Assembly (NCBI RefSeq): GCF_041146395.1
Contig: NC_090999.1
Coordinates: forward strand, 66,903,001 to 66,967,000
Direction of reading: 5' to 3'
Length of the DNA: 64,000 nt
Source of the DNA: Eulemur rufifrons
Lineage: Eukaryota > Chordata > Mammalia > Primates > Lemuridae
Below are positions 45,590 to 58,289 of the stretch, one piece after another. A model generated the notes under the pieces. The model made no database searches and had not been told where the DNA came from. It saw only the letters and a list, made by a program, of their open reading frames with translations. The position numbers were made by a program, and so were the translations under genes. Within the stretch, counting starts at the first letter, position 1; each line of letters begins with the position of its first letter.

Positions 45590-47760
45590 ACTGATTTCTG
45601 TTAGATTAACCACGTTATAGGGTGGGCAAGTCCAGCAACAGTCTGTCATAAGATGAAAGTGATCCCTCATGATCAATTGGTGAAGGCAAAAAAATCCCAT
45701 GTTTGATTCATGGAGAGGTCAGTTTGATACTGTGATTGAACTACAGACCTACTTGTGTGACCTTGAAAGAGAAGTGATCAGGGTATATCCTCCCAATAAA
45801 CAGATCTTTGGGATGTGCAGTTCATCATCCACTTTGAGTTGTAAAAGAAATAGCCCAAGGTTAGAATATATATGGACTTGAAGGGCAGGAGGGAATAGCT
45901 TGGCAGGTTGGATTGAGAAAAATTGGTAGATTGGGGACAAGGAAATCTGAGGTAGAGGGGCACAAGAATGGGTATATGTGAGTGGAAAGAAATGTGAAGA
46001 TCTTTGGATTGCATGTTAATACCCACCAAAAAACATCTATCACAGAAAAAGGCACCAAACTACCAAATACACTAATACCTTGTCTAGTTGACAACAGCCA
46101 GCCTGTGTCATTGCAACCTGCCACTCCAGTGAAGGCACGACTGCTACAAAAATGAATTAGTGATGGTAGCAGGGATGGAGGAGGCTATGCATGGACCTGA
46201 CAGCATGAGCTCCAACTTACTGAGTCTAGAAAGCTACTGCTACTCCTGAATACCCAATCTATTTTCAGCAGACATCACTGCTGAGTTCCTAATCTTATGC
46301 CTTCTCCTGTGGAAACTAACCAGTCACTTGGTGTCAAATTGACTACATTGGATGCTTTCCACCATAGAAGAGAGAGATTCATATTGACAATAATAGGTAC
46401 ATAGTAGGAGTATGGGTTTGTTTTCCTGTCTGCAGGGCCCTAACTTGCACCAGTATCCTAAGGCTTACAGAATGTTTGCTGTAACAGCATGGAACTGCAT
46501 TTTACATCAAAAGAGATACAGGACTATGCACATGATCATGGGATCCCTGCTCATATCACATGCCACACTACTCAAAAGCTGCATGATAGAATGATGGAAA
46601 AGTCTGTTGAAGAAACAGCCTGATGAAGGCACTACTGAAGTATCAACATAGAGCTAATACCTTATGAGTTTGGGTTGCCATCCTCCAAGAGAGAAATAAC
46701 TTATATGGTCCCCAACAGATAGAATATATGGGTCCAGGAATCAAGGGTTAGAAATAGTATTGGCTCCAGCTACTGTCATTCTCAGTGATTGACTTGAGGA
46801 ATTTCCGTCTCAGTATCTCTGGGCTCTGAGCATTTAGAAGTATTGATTTCAAGGGAGGATATTTCTACCGACGGACTCAGCCAGAAGTCAGTTGGATAAT
46901 AATGTCTGGCTGCCACATACTCTTCAGACTGCTTATTTGAAAGAGACACGGCACGAGAGGGCATGGAGACCTTGGAATGAAGATCTGGGTTATACTATCA
47001 TACGAGTCATGGAGATTTGCAGGCATGCCAGCCAAGGGTGAGAGGAATCTAGAATGGAAATTAAGTGAGGGTAAAAATGAGTGTCAGTTATAGCTCAAGC
47101 CTAGCTACAGTGATGGGGGTTATAGTTTATCCCATTTACCTTTTTCTTCTAAGATTCCCCCAAGAAGAGATGTTCACTGGAATCCTGAAGGAGTTGCTTC
47201 CAGAATTTAAACAAAGAAGTGGATCCAAGAAGCACAAGGGTTGGACTTCGGTGGACACTGTGATGTACCACCCAGATAACCCTTTTCAGGAACGAAAGAC
47301 TTACTTTCCTCAGCTACTGAGAGTGCTGCTAACAAAGTGCTCATCCGTCAGCCTCTATTATAAATTTTTAAAACTTCATATTTTCCTGATTCTTCAGCAT
47401 CTCCCAAAATGGGCTGTGAATAGGTGACCAGGCATACCCGTGAGATAAGACAATCCCTCTACAATTTCCCCTTCTTGCCCTCCCCTGTGACCTAATGACA
47501 TTCAAACACACTAATGAAATTTCCTCATGCTTTTTGCTTGTGTGTTCCACACTGACCCTCAATAAAGGCACGTGCCTATGGCTCCTCACTTTCTCTCTGG
47601 AATCCCCACCTGCTTGTTTGAGATCGCTCCCTTGGTGCTCCTCCTATGTGGTCCCATATGGTATGTGGTGCCTCACTCTTCTAGGACCTGTGACTATAAT
47701 AAATTGTTGTCATATACAACTGTGATGTTATTTCATGTCTGCACCAGAGTGATCATCAAA
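45590..47760 (+). repeat. Possible degraded LTR-retroelement remnant
   Basis: About 2.1 kb of moderate GC without a known gene. Near the 3' end an LTR-like R/U5 pattern (AATAAA at about 47561, then 'ctcactttctctctggaatc' and 'tgtttgagatcgctcccttg') resembles MaLR/ERVL LTRs. A 120-codon open frame at 47065-47427 shows no known domain. The assignment is a suspicion only. Confidence 0.3.
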
Positions 47761-48529
47761 ACACCCCTCAGTAAAAGTAATATAAGTTAAAAAGTAATAT
47801 AATTGTTTCTTACAGCACATAGCCTCTACTTGGATTGCCTAGGCTAAATGTAACCAGATCACCTAAGGTCATACTTCTTTTCTCTGTTTGCCCAGATCCA
47901 ATGAGTGCTTGACATGGATCTCTAAAGGCTCAGTCTTTTGCCCCAACTCAGCATAACTCTGAAGAATCATTCCATCTTCAGAACTTCCGGAAGAGTCAAC
48001 TGAGCCCTGTTTTGGTACTATATTACAGTTGAACCTCTTCCTTTGCCTAATCTTGTTTCTTTGCCTGCTCTCCTCCAAGAGTTGATCATAAGAGCACTCT
48101 GTATTAATTCTGCTAGACACTACTCTCTGCTACAGAGTCTGCTTCCTTGGGAATTCAACCTTCATCAGTGTTTTTCTGGTCCTTCAGCCTAGTGATAATA
48201 GGACCCTTCCATAGAAGTGTGATAGGTGGGATAAGACCCTCTGACTAGGAGATAATGTCATTGGCTTCATTGTGACACTAACTAGTTTTTTGATTTTGAG
48301 TTAACTTTTCTCTCATTCATATGTTTCTATTTTGGACGTTTACAAGGCATTTTGGCAGACGAAAGTCAATTCCTTTCCTTAAGGAACGTATAGGTCTAAT
48401 GGATCTTAAGTTCTTTTTATTATGAAGGGGTTTGACTTGAATTGGTGTTTTAAAACATTTTGTTAATTTAAGTCCCCATCTTAGGCCCTGTCATCTTCAT
48501 TCCCTCTCTGAATGAGAATAATTCTCCTC

Positions 48530-50040
48530 TGTATTCCTAGGGACCAAGAAAATTTGATTAACTGGATAGTCAAAACAATTTTGATCAAAAAGAACAAAGA
48601 TGGAGGCATTATACTCCCTGATTTCAAAATATAAAACGATTTTAATATAATCAGCATGGTACTGGCATAAACACAGACTCATCGACCAGTGGAACAAAGT
48701 AGAAAGCCCAGAAATAAATCCACACATTTGCAGTCAATTGACTTTTGATAAAGGTACCAAGAACACAATGGGGAAAGGACAGTCTCTTTAATAAATGGTG
48801 TTGGGAAAACTGGTTATCCACATGCAGAAGAATAAAATTTGATCCTTATGTACAAAATCAACTCAAAATGGATTAAAGATAAGACCTGAAACTGAAATTA
48901 CTAGAATATATGGGGAAAAGCCATGACATTGGTCTGAACAATGACTTTTTGGATATGACCCCTGAAATCACAGACAACAAAACCAAAAATAGACAAATGG
49001 GATGGCATCAAACTAAAAAGCTTCTGCGCACCAAAATAAATGATTAACAAAGTGGAGAGACAACCTACAGAATGGGGCAAAATATTTACAAACCATATAT
49101 CTGCTATAGGGATTAATATCCAAAATATTTAAGGAACCCAAACAACAAATTAGCAGGAAGAAATAATCCAATTGAAAATGGACAAAGGACCTGAATAGAT
49201 ATTTCTCAAAGAAGACATACAAATAGCCCATAGGTACATAAAAAATGCTCAGCATCACTAATCATTAGGAAAATGAGAATTAAAACCATAATGAATTATT
49301 ACCTCACACCTGTTAGAATGGCTTTTATCAAAAAGATAGAAATAGCAAGTGTTGTTGAGGATATGGAGAAAAGGGAACTTTCATACATTGTTGGAGGGAA
49401 TGTAAATTAGTATATACATAAGGAAAATTGTGTAGAGGTTCATCAAAAAACTATAGAATTACCATATAATCCAGAGCATTCCCACTTCTGAGTATATAAC
49501 CAAAGGAAATGAAATCAATATGTCAAAGGAATATATGCATTCCCTTGTTCAGTGCAGCATTATTCAGAATAGCCAAGATATAGAATGAAACTATGTGTCC
49601 ATCAACAGATGAATAGATGAAAAAAATGTGGTATAGATGCGCAGTAGAATACTATTCAGCCTTAAAAAAGAAGGGAATACTGTCATTTACAACACTGTGG
49701 TTAAACCTAGGGGACATTATGCTAAGTGACATAAGACAAGCACAGAAAGACAAATACTGCATGATCTCCCTTGTAAATGGACTCTAAAAAGAAAAAGTTG
49801 AACTTGTAGTAGTAGAGAATAGAATAATGGTTACCAGAGGCTGGGTGTAGTGGGGGCAGGGAGAGAATGGGGAGTTGTTGGTTGAAGGGTATAAAAGTTC
49901 TGATATATCAAATATATCATAAATGTATACAATTATGACTTGTCAGTTTTTAAACCATATATCTGATAAAGGGGTTAACATCCAAAATATATAAGGAACC
50001 TAAACAACTAAATAGCAAGAAAATAATCCAATTAAAAATG
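48530..50040 (+). mobile_element. L1 LINE fragment: ORF2 C-terminus and 3' UTR
   Basis: Plus-strand L1 ORF2 C-terminal sequence with many stop codons (48530-49650), then a 3' UTR with 'ggttaccagaggctgggtgt' to about 49950. A second short ORF2 piece at 49951-50040 repeats the segment at about 49092-49173 with divergence. It is 5'-truncated and inactive. Confidence 0.88.
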
Positions 50041-50216
50041 AAAATACATTAATATTATTTAAAATATTGATTAAAAAGTATATCTGGTTTAGATTTTGTT
50101 TTATGAAAATTTTTTTCATTTTCCAAATACAAAATCATAATTTTAGATATTCATTTTCAAACTGTACCTCCCAAACCCTTAGTGAGTTTTCCCCCATTTT
50201 AAAAACATTTGAATAT

Positions 50217-50526
50217 GGCCAGGCATGGTAGCTCACACCTGTAGTCCTAGCACTCTGGGAAGCTAAGGCAGGAGAATTGCTTGAGCTCTGGAGTTCGAGA
50301 CCAGCCTGAGCAACATTGAGACCCTGTCTCTACTAAAAATAGAAAAAATTAGCTAGGCATGGTGGTGTGCACCTGTAGTCCCAGATACTCAGGAGGCTGA
50401 GGCAGGAGGATAGCTTGAGCCCAGGAGTTTGAGGTTGCTGTGAGCTAGTGTGAAATCATGACACTCTAGCCTAGGCAACAGAACGAGACTCAGTCTCAAA
50501 ACCCCACAAAATGAAAAACAAAAACG
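50217..50526 (+). mobile_element. Alu SINE, older dimer
   Basis: Dimeric Alu without the long lemur middle segment. It is more diverged than the 17.4 and 55.5 kb copies. Imperfect flanking duplication is seen (aaacatttgaata before, aaaccatttaaata after). It lies between two oppositely oriented L1s. Confidence 0.93.
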
Positions 50527-50584
50527 AAAACCATTTAAATACATGTAGGTGGTACAAGTTCAATTCCATACAAGTATATATTGT

Positions 50585-53500
50585 TTTTCTTTATTATTTT
50601 TTTAATTTCAAAATATTACCGGGGTACAAATGTTTTTGGTTACATGGATCACTTATGTAACGCTTGAGTTCAGGCTATAAGTGTGCTGATCACCCAGATA
50701 TTGTTCATTATACCCATTAGGTAGGTTTTCAACCATTCAGTCTTCCCCCACCCCCTGCTTGATTTCCATTCAATTTTATTTCCTTCTATTCACATGTGTG
50801 CTCATCAGTTAGTTCCAACTTAATAGCGAGTACATGTGGTGTTTGTTTTTCCATCCTTTAGATACCTCACATAGGAGAATGGTCTCCAGTTCCATCCATA
50901 TTGTTGCAAAAGGCATTAAGTCATCCTTCTTCATGGCTGAGAAGTATTCCATGGTATACATATAACACATTTAGTTAATCCACTCATGAATTGATGGGCA
51001 TTTGGTTTGATTCCACATCTTTGCAATTGTGAATTGTGCTGTAAGAAACATTCGAGTGCAGTTGTATTTTTGGTAAAATGATTTGTTTTCCTTTGGCTAA
51101 ATACCCAGGGGTGGGATTGCTGAATTGAATGGTAGGTCTACATTTAGTTCTTTGAGAAATCTCCATACTGTATTCCATAGAGGTTGTATTAATTTGCAGT
51201 CCCACCAACAATGTGTAAGCATTACTTTCTCTCTGCATCCACACCAACTTCTACTGCTTTTGGACTTTTTAATAAAAGCCATCCTAATGGGGGTAAGGTG
51301 ATATGCCATTGTGGTTTTAATTTGCATTTCTCTGATGATTAGTGACGCTGAGCATTTTTTCATATGTTTATTGCCCATTTGCCTATCTTCTTTCAAAAGG
51401 TTTCTGTTCATGTCTTTTGCCTACTTTTTAATGGGTTGTTTATTTTTTTCTTGCTGATTTGCTTGAGTTCTTTCTAGATTCTGGTTGTTAGCCCCTGTAT
51501 AGCTTGCGAATATTTTCTCCTATTCTGTAGGTTGTCTGTTTGCCCTGTTGATTATTTCCTTGACTGTGCAGAAGCTTTTAATTTAATCAAGTCTCATTTA
51601 TTTATTTATTTTGTTATTGCTATAATTATCATTGGGGTCTTAGTCTTAAATTCTTTGCCTAGGTTGGTATCTAGAAGAGTTTCATGCCTTACATTTAAGT
51701 CTTTTATCCATCTTGAATTAATTTTTGTGGATAGTGAGAGATATGAATTGTGTTTCATTCTTTTGCATTGGCTATCCAGTTTTCCCAGAACTGTATTGCC
51801 ATTTAATTCCTTTCTTTTCCTCCTTTGTGTGATTGTTTTATAAGACCCATGAGTTTTTATATTTTTATGTGTTTTTGTGATGGTGAATAGTGACCTTTCA
51901 TTTCTATGTTTAAGACTTCTTTGAGCATTTCCTTCAGGGCTGGCCTAGTGGTGATGCGTTCTCTCAGTATTTGCTTGTCTGGGAAAGACTTTATTTCTCT
52001 TTTGTTTATGAAGCTTTTTGTGGCAGGATAAAAAATTCTTCACTGGTAGTTTTTTTGTTTTGGCACTTTGAAACTGCCATCCCATTCTCTTCTGGTTTGT
52101 GGTTCCTGCTGAGAAGTCTGCTGTTTGCCTGATGGCGTTTCCTTTATAGGTGACTAAACACTTTTGTTACTTTTAAAATACTTTCTTTCAATTCAACTTT
52201 ATTCATTCTGATCATAATATTATAAGAATTTCATATTATTATGATATGCCATGGTGAAGTCTTTTTTACAGTGTATTTGCCTGGGGATCATTGGGCCTCC
52301 TGCATCTGAATGTTTAACTCTCTTGCCAATTTTGGGAAGTTTTCATCAATTATTTCCTTAAATAAGTTTTCTAAACTTTATTTATTTATTTCTTTTTAAG
52401 ACAGGGTCTCATTCTGTCACCCACACTGGAGTTTAGTGGCATGATCATAGGTCATTGTGCACTTTAACTCTTTGGCTCATGCAGTTCTCCTGGTTAAACC
52501 TCATGAGTAGCTGGGACTACAGGCACTTGCCATCACACTTGCCATCATACTTGGACTAATTTTTTTCTTATTTTTGTAGAGACAGACTCTTGCTATGTTT
52601 CCCAGACTGGGTGGGGCCCCTTCCAGGCAAACTCCTAGCCTCAAGCAATCCTCCCACCTTGGTGTCCCAAAGTGCTGGGATTACAGGTGTGAGTCACTGC
52701 ATCCTACTCTGGTTTTCTAAATGTTTTGATCTCTCATCCCCCTTGGGAATACTAATAACTCATAAGTTCAGTCACTTTATGTAGTCTCAGATGTCTCAAA
52801 GGCTTTACTCTTTCTTTGTTGTTCTTGTTTTCTTATTTTTGTCTGCCTGGATTATTTCAAAAGACCTGTTTTCAAGTTCTGAGATTCTTCTGCTTGATCT
52901 AGTTTATTCTTAAAGCTTTTAAATGTGTTTTGTATTTCCTTCAATGAATTTTTCAGCTCCAGAATTTCTGTTTTGTTTTTTTTTAAGGAATCAACCTCCT
53001 TTATAAATTTCTCTTTCATATCCTGAATTGATTTTCTGATTTCTTTGTATCGGTTTTCAGATTTTCTTGCATCTCATTGAGCTTCTTTAGAATAAATATT
53101 TGGAATTCTTTATCTGGTATTACGAGGAATTCTTTGTGATTGGGATCTATTATTGCTGGACAATTGTGTGGTCCTTTGGTGGTATCATATTTCCTTGCTT
53201 TTTCATCTTTCTCATGTCCTTCTGTTCATATTCACACATCTAATGTAACAGTCATTTGTTCCAATTTTTTGAAATTGCTTTCCAAGTGGAGAATTTTTTC
53301 ATGAGGATGTATATATGTTGTTGCATGAGTAGGACATTTTGGCTTTGATTTTGGGTGCCTGCAGTAGTGTGATCTTTGTATAATTTCTTAGGCAATACAC
53401 AGGGTCAGTTGTATATATGATTTCCTTCATGGCTTAGGGAAGAGTTGTTAGTTGAGACTGTAGTGAAGTTTTGTCAGGGACGTGAACACCAGCTGAGCCA

Positions 53501-53600
53501 GTCTCTTGTCCCCGGTAGTGGCAGTAGTGGGCTAATATTGCCTGATTTTAGGCCCCAGAGGAGCTTATGCTGGCAGCAGTGTTAGTGTTAGAACTGCATA
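50585..53600 (-). mobile_element. L1 LINE, antisense, internally deleted, with nested Alu
   Basis: Starts with the 3' UTR at about 50585 ('ggggtacaaatgtttttggt'), then the ORF2 C-terminus at about 51080-51830; the open frame at 51411-51097 holds conserved motifs such as HLTPIRMA and HCWWDCKL. It then jumps to ORF1-side sequence (about 51840-53600). Most of ORF2, including reverse transcriptase, is missing. An Alu interrupts it at 52383-52705. Inactive. Confidence 0.85.
52383..52705 (-). mobile_element. Alu SINE, antisense, nested in an L1
   Basis: Antisense dimeric Alu (gagacagggtctc-like start on the plus strand) inserted into the ORF1-side remnant of the minus-strand L1. It is diverged and includes a short local duplication (acttgccatcaca) in its middle. 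Confidence 0.88.
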
Positions 53601-55490
53601 GTGTAGCAATCAAGTAAGCATCTTCATAGCTTTCCTTTTTCGAAATGTTTCCTATTTGTGTACCTTGATTTAGAGAATATATAACTTGTTTCATATCTTT
53701 CATATTCTACTTCACTGCCTTACTTAAATTAATGGATTTAACTATGTTAGCCCTGTGCTTGTTTTTCTTTTTGTTGTTGTAGTTATATCTTTGTTTACAA
53801 GAATAAAAATAATCCTATTACTCTGTTAAAAATTTTTATTAAATAAAGGCTTTTGGGTTACCTAAAATAGTATGTATAATTGTGTAGGTTACAAATTAGA
53901 ACACACAACATATTATTCCAAGTTTACTCTTTCAAATGCTAGATTTTTAAATGTTTCCACACATAAAATTTGACATAGTTTTATGGTTTTTTTCTGTGGA
54001 TAATGAGTCTTGGCTTTAAAAATATTCTTTAGACTATTAACTGTTCTCTGTTAGAATAGCTTTTTTTTAGTCTAAACTACTGCCTGAATTCCAGACTTAT
54101 TGAAACATTCTTACTACCCTCCCCTTTACATGGCTTAATGTGCTTCTCTTTAACATGAAAACATTATTTGCTCCAAGGAGTTCTCATGAAAGCAGACTTT
54201 ATATGAAATGTGGTATTAAACTTTCAGTAGGAAATGGTGAGATAAACAGACAATATTAAAAATGAGATGTTCAAAGTGGAATGGTGTTTTAATTAGCTGG
54301 AGTACTTAAAAATGTCTGTTGACATAAAGCTAGCAAACATATGAAAATGCAGTTATTTAGTCTCTTGTGCTTATCAGCTGAAACTTTATTATAAAAAGAA
54401 TAATCTATGGGAAAACTTTCATTTTGTATATAAGTGCATGTGATAGCCCAAAAATACACTTTCTCTAAGATCCAAATTGTGAAAATGAGTTCTAGTTAAG
54501 CTTAATGAAAGGCAGTAATCTTGCCAGACCTCTAAATACCGCAAATTCTTTTCCATAGGTAAATTTATAAATACCTCAAAATGCTTGCTAAGAGTCCAAC
54601 CTGAACAGGGAAGTTCTTATACTGGGTTCTTTCATGCTAGTTTTGGAAAACCGCTATTTTCAAGACCTGTTCAAATGGCTCTACTTTTACTAATGTAGGT
54701 ATCCTTTTCAAACAGGTCTCCCAAGGATAAAATTGTTTGGTTGTCTTGGGATTCTCAGCTTTGTTAAGCTGCCATCTCTAGTCAGAGGACATCTGGAATT
54801 AGCTTTTAAACTCATGACTGGGGTTACCACAGTCACTACTACTCTGATAATCCAAACTCCTTTATTAACCTAGGGAGTTCTCATCATGGAAGTCAGAGGT
54901 TGGCATTAATTGATCTGAGGTTGCTGCCTGAATATTGATTGGTTCATGCTGAACTGATTTGTTTTTCTGAAACATCTAACATATGTTAAGCCTGTATGGA
55001 ATAAAGCTCACACAGTGTAGTTTAGCCAAAAATAATCTTTTGGGTGGCTATTTTTAGAACTGTCACTATTTCTATAAATATTAGTGATAGGTTATTCTAG
55101 TACTTAGTGTACAGTCACGGGAGGAATTTATTATTTAATTTGTGAATAAACTGAAACCCTATCTTGGGTTTTTCCCATATCGTTCCTGCTCTGGACATTT
55201 TCCTACTGGTGTAACTCAAAGTAGGTGGATAAAAGAAAGTGAGGTGAAGTGAAAATTATGCTAATTTTATTGTTGTTTTCCATTTTACTTCGATAAAATG
55301 TTTTTCAGAATTTGAAGGCATTTCATTGAGGGTCTTGGCTCATTTAAATGTCTGCTTTTTCATTGTTTTCACTGTTTCTCTAGATTACTGAAAATAGATC
55401 TCAACATTATTTTCTTAAATGTCAAGATAGATTATTTGTACATGTTTAAAATATTTTTAAAACTAAATTTGTGAAGAAAACCATTTTATT
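53600..55490. other. Unique A/T-rich stretch
   Basis: No gene, repeat or motif could be recognised here apart from ordinary A/T-rich sequence. Confidence 0.55.
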
Positions 55491-55507
55491 TTTAAAAGTA
55501 TATTCTT

Positions 55508-55859
55508 AGGCCGGGTGCGGTGGCTCACGCCTGTAATCCTAGCACTCTGGGAGGCCGAGGTGGGTGGATCGCTCGAGGTCAGGAGTTCGAGACCAGCCTG
55601 AGCAAGAGCGAGACCCTGTCTCTACTAAAATTAGAAAGACATTATATGGACAACTAAAAATCTATATAGAAAAAATTAGCCGGGCATGGTGGTGCATGCC
55701 TGTAGTCCCAGCTACTCGGGAGGCTGAGGCAGTAGGATCGCTTAAGCCGAGGAGTTTGAAGTTGCTGTGAGCTAAGCTGACGCCACGGCACTCACTCTAG
55801 CCTGGGCAACAAAGTGAGACTCTGTCTCAACAACAACAACAACAACAACAACAACAAAA
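55508..55859 (+). mobile_element. Alu SINE, strepsirrhine type, with (CAA)n tail
   Basis: Full-length Alu with the lemur-type middle segment. Its tail has become a (CAA)n microsatellite at about 55830-55855. The perfect 14-bp target duplication aaaagtatattctt lies at 55494-55507 and 55860-55873. It is a recent insertion immediately upstream of an L1 ORF2 fragment. Confidence 0.97.
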
Positions 55860-55883
55860 AAAAGTATATTCTTTTTATCCTTG

Positions 55884-56340
55884 TGAGAGCAATCAGGCAA
55901 GAGAGCAGAATCAAGGGTATCCAAATGGGGACAGAAGAGATCAAACTCTCACTCTTTGCTGATGATATGATATGATATCTAGAAAACCCCAAGGATTCAA
56001 CCAAGAGACTCCTGGAATTGATAAATGAATTCAGTAAAGTCTCAGGATACAAAATCAATACACACAAATCAGAGGCATTCATATATGCCAATAACAGTCA
56101 AACTGAGAACCAAATCAAAGACTCAATACTCTTCACAATAGCAACAAAGAAAATAAAGTACCTAGGAATATATTTAACTAAGGAGGTAAAAGACCTCTAC
56201 AGGGAGAACTATGAAACACTGAGGAAGGAAATTTCAGAGCACGTAAACAGGTGGAAAACCATACCATGCTCATGGATTGGAAGAATCAACATTGTTAAAA
56301 TGTCTATACTACCCAAAGTGATCTACAGATTCATGGAAAA
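55884..56340 (+). mobile_element. L1 ORF2 fragment (reverse transcriptase region)
   Basis: Contains the reverse transcriptase core FADD at 55955-55966 and following conserved segments ([38 protein letters not shown]) at 56018-56330. A TGA interrupts the frame four codons after FADD. Both ends are truncated. It lies directly downstream of a young Alu. Inactive. Confidence 0.9.
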
Positions 56341-56660
56341 TACAGAAAAAGCTTCTCTTTTTGAGAAAATAACTGCACCTATTGTATAAGGTTTTGAGGA
56401 TATTAAATGGAACGTGTAGGGAAAGTGCTTAACACAGTGCCTGGAGCATAACAAATGCACAATATTCTTACCTGACAAAGGAAGAGAAGGCCAGTGTGGA
56501 TGGAGAGTGAGGCAGAATGCTGTGTCTTAGAGGAGGTAAAGCAGGCAAGGGCCAGGTCAGGTTGTGTTAGGATTTTGGACTTTACTCTGGGGTAAAGTAG
56601 GCATCACTGAAGGGTTATTTTTAAGCAAGGCGTGACATCAGATTTGCACTTTTAGAAAAA
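56340..56660. repeat. MIR tail and L2-like antisense fragment
   Basis: 'cacagtgcctggagcataac' near 56430 is an MIR/L2 tail. 56470-56650 has antisense L2-like phrases ('ttttaagcaaggcgtgacat'). Approximate. Confidence 0.5.
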
Positions 56661-58040
56661 CATTCAATGCTGTTTGGAGATTTGGATATCAGAAGAATAA
56701 GGTACATATTCTTTCCTTTGGTCTATATGAATTGAGTGTCTTTGATTTAAACTAGTGGTTTTAAATCCTGCCATGTGTACACAGGTAGAGTCTTAGTTTC
56801 CTACTTTTATTTTGACATAGTAATAGCACACTTGCAAGGCAAGTAGCTCCTAGGCTCTTGGTATTTTTTTGAACAAACTTGTGCATGTAGGGCCACCCAC
56901 ATTCAGCAGGGAATAGGTAGAATGCCAAGGAACAGGCCAGCCTTTCATGTGGCTCTGCATTACGATACATGCTACCTTTGACTTCCTTCATCTGGCCTCC
57001 TGGATTCTCAGGTAATGTTTCTTTTCTAGGTTTTATTATCTTAGCTCCCAGAGAAGAAATGACAACTCTGTGGCATAGGTGCTACCATTTCCCTATTCCC
57101 CACCCATCTTGGATTTTCCCCCTCTCTGGAGTGCCAGAATCCTTATTATAGCACTACATGTACCTATCGAATTATTAGAGTTGGCAAAAGTATTGGGACT
57201 TATTAACATTCCTGATGCAGACACTTGGTGTATTGATGTCATCTATGTGATATCATCTCACTCTGCTTTAGTCTCTATATGGTCTTGGCTATTGGATCTG
57301 TATCTGACTGCAGTACCACAAATGGCTTTGCCTTTACCATCTTTTGGCATACAGCCCTTGGCTCAATTCTTGTAGCCCTGAAGGGCTTGCTCTTCGTTCT
57401 TCCTGTCTGGATCTGGGATGTATGTTTTGGTCCCTTCTATCCCCTCGTCACTTCATCTAATTAATCTCTTTTTATCATTGCCCATTTCCCAGGTTGATCA
57501 TATCCAGTTCATCCTGAACATATTTCTTCATCAGTGAATATATATAGGGAGAAACTGAAATATTAAGTGGTAAAGTAATATGTTGTCTGGGATTTGCTTT
57601 TAGATACCCTAGCAAAACCAATGAACAAAAAAGTGATAGAAGCCTAGATGAATCAAAAATAACACAATGTTGATTGTTGATACTTATCAAAGCTGGGTGA
57701 TACCTACATTATACTATTAATATTCTATTTTGTGTATGTATGGATATTTCCATAACAAAAAGCAAAAAAGAAAGACACATGGAGGATTAGGAATATTAAC
57801 TTTCAGCCAAGTAGAGGTCCTAGAGAGGTGGGACAGAGGTGTGAGAAGTAACTATGTAATAACCAAAAAGAGGGTGCTATGTGTTGTCTTGACATATTAG
57901 ATACTGTCCTCTTCTGAGAGATTCTTTATGAACATCATTCGTTTGTTCCACTTGATCTTGCTATCCTGATCATAGTTGATTGACTTAGGGAGCTGGGTGC
58001 GGGAGGGCGGGGGGAGTCTTAAAGAAAAGCTTTTATCTAT
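56660..58040. other. Unique stretch without recognised features
   Basis: No gene, repeat or RNA was recognised. Open frames here are short and have no known motif. Confidence 0.5.
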
Positions 58041-58043
58041 ATA

Positions 58044-58278
58044 GCAGAGTGTCTCAAATTTGGTACTATTGACATTCTCGACTGGATGATTCTCTGTGTT
58101 ATCGACATTTTAGGAGGCTGTCTTTTGTGTTGTAGGATGTTTAGCAACATTCCTGACCTCTACCCACTAGATGCTAGGAGTACTACTCCTTTCTCCCAGT
58201 TGTGATAACCCAAAATGTCTCCAAATATTGCCAAATATCTCCTGGGGGACAAAAATCACCCCCAGTTGTGAACCACTG
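58044..58278 (-). mobile_element. MER5A-type hAT DNA transposon
   Basis: Terminal inverted repeats near cagagtgtctcaa (start) and ttgtgaaccactg (end). It contains 'gttgtaggatgtttagcaac' and 'acccactagatgctaggagt', the antisense of the MER5A core. Confidence 0.85.
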
Positions 58279-58289
58279 AAGTACAGGGA

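Noticed and set aside
47065..47427. 120-codon open frame
   Set aside because: Possible old retroelement sequence with no recognised domain and no conservation evidence. Kept only as part of the uncertain remnant.
51097..51411. 104-codon minus-strand open frame
   Set aside because: It is the L1 ORF2 C-terminal region.
51598..51618. (TTTA)n and similar short A/T tracts as regulatory elements
   Set aside because: They are short simple repeats within L1 sequence and need no regulatory explanation.
56018..56389. 123-codon open frame
   Set aside because: It is part of L1 ORF2, both ends truncated, not a host gene.
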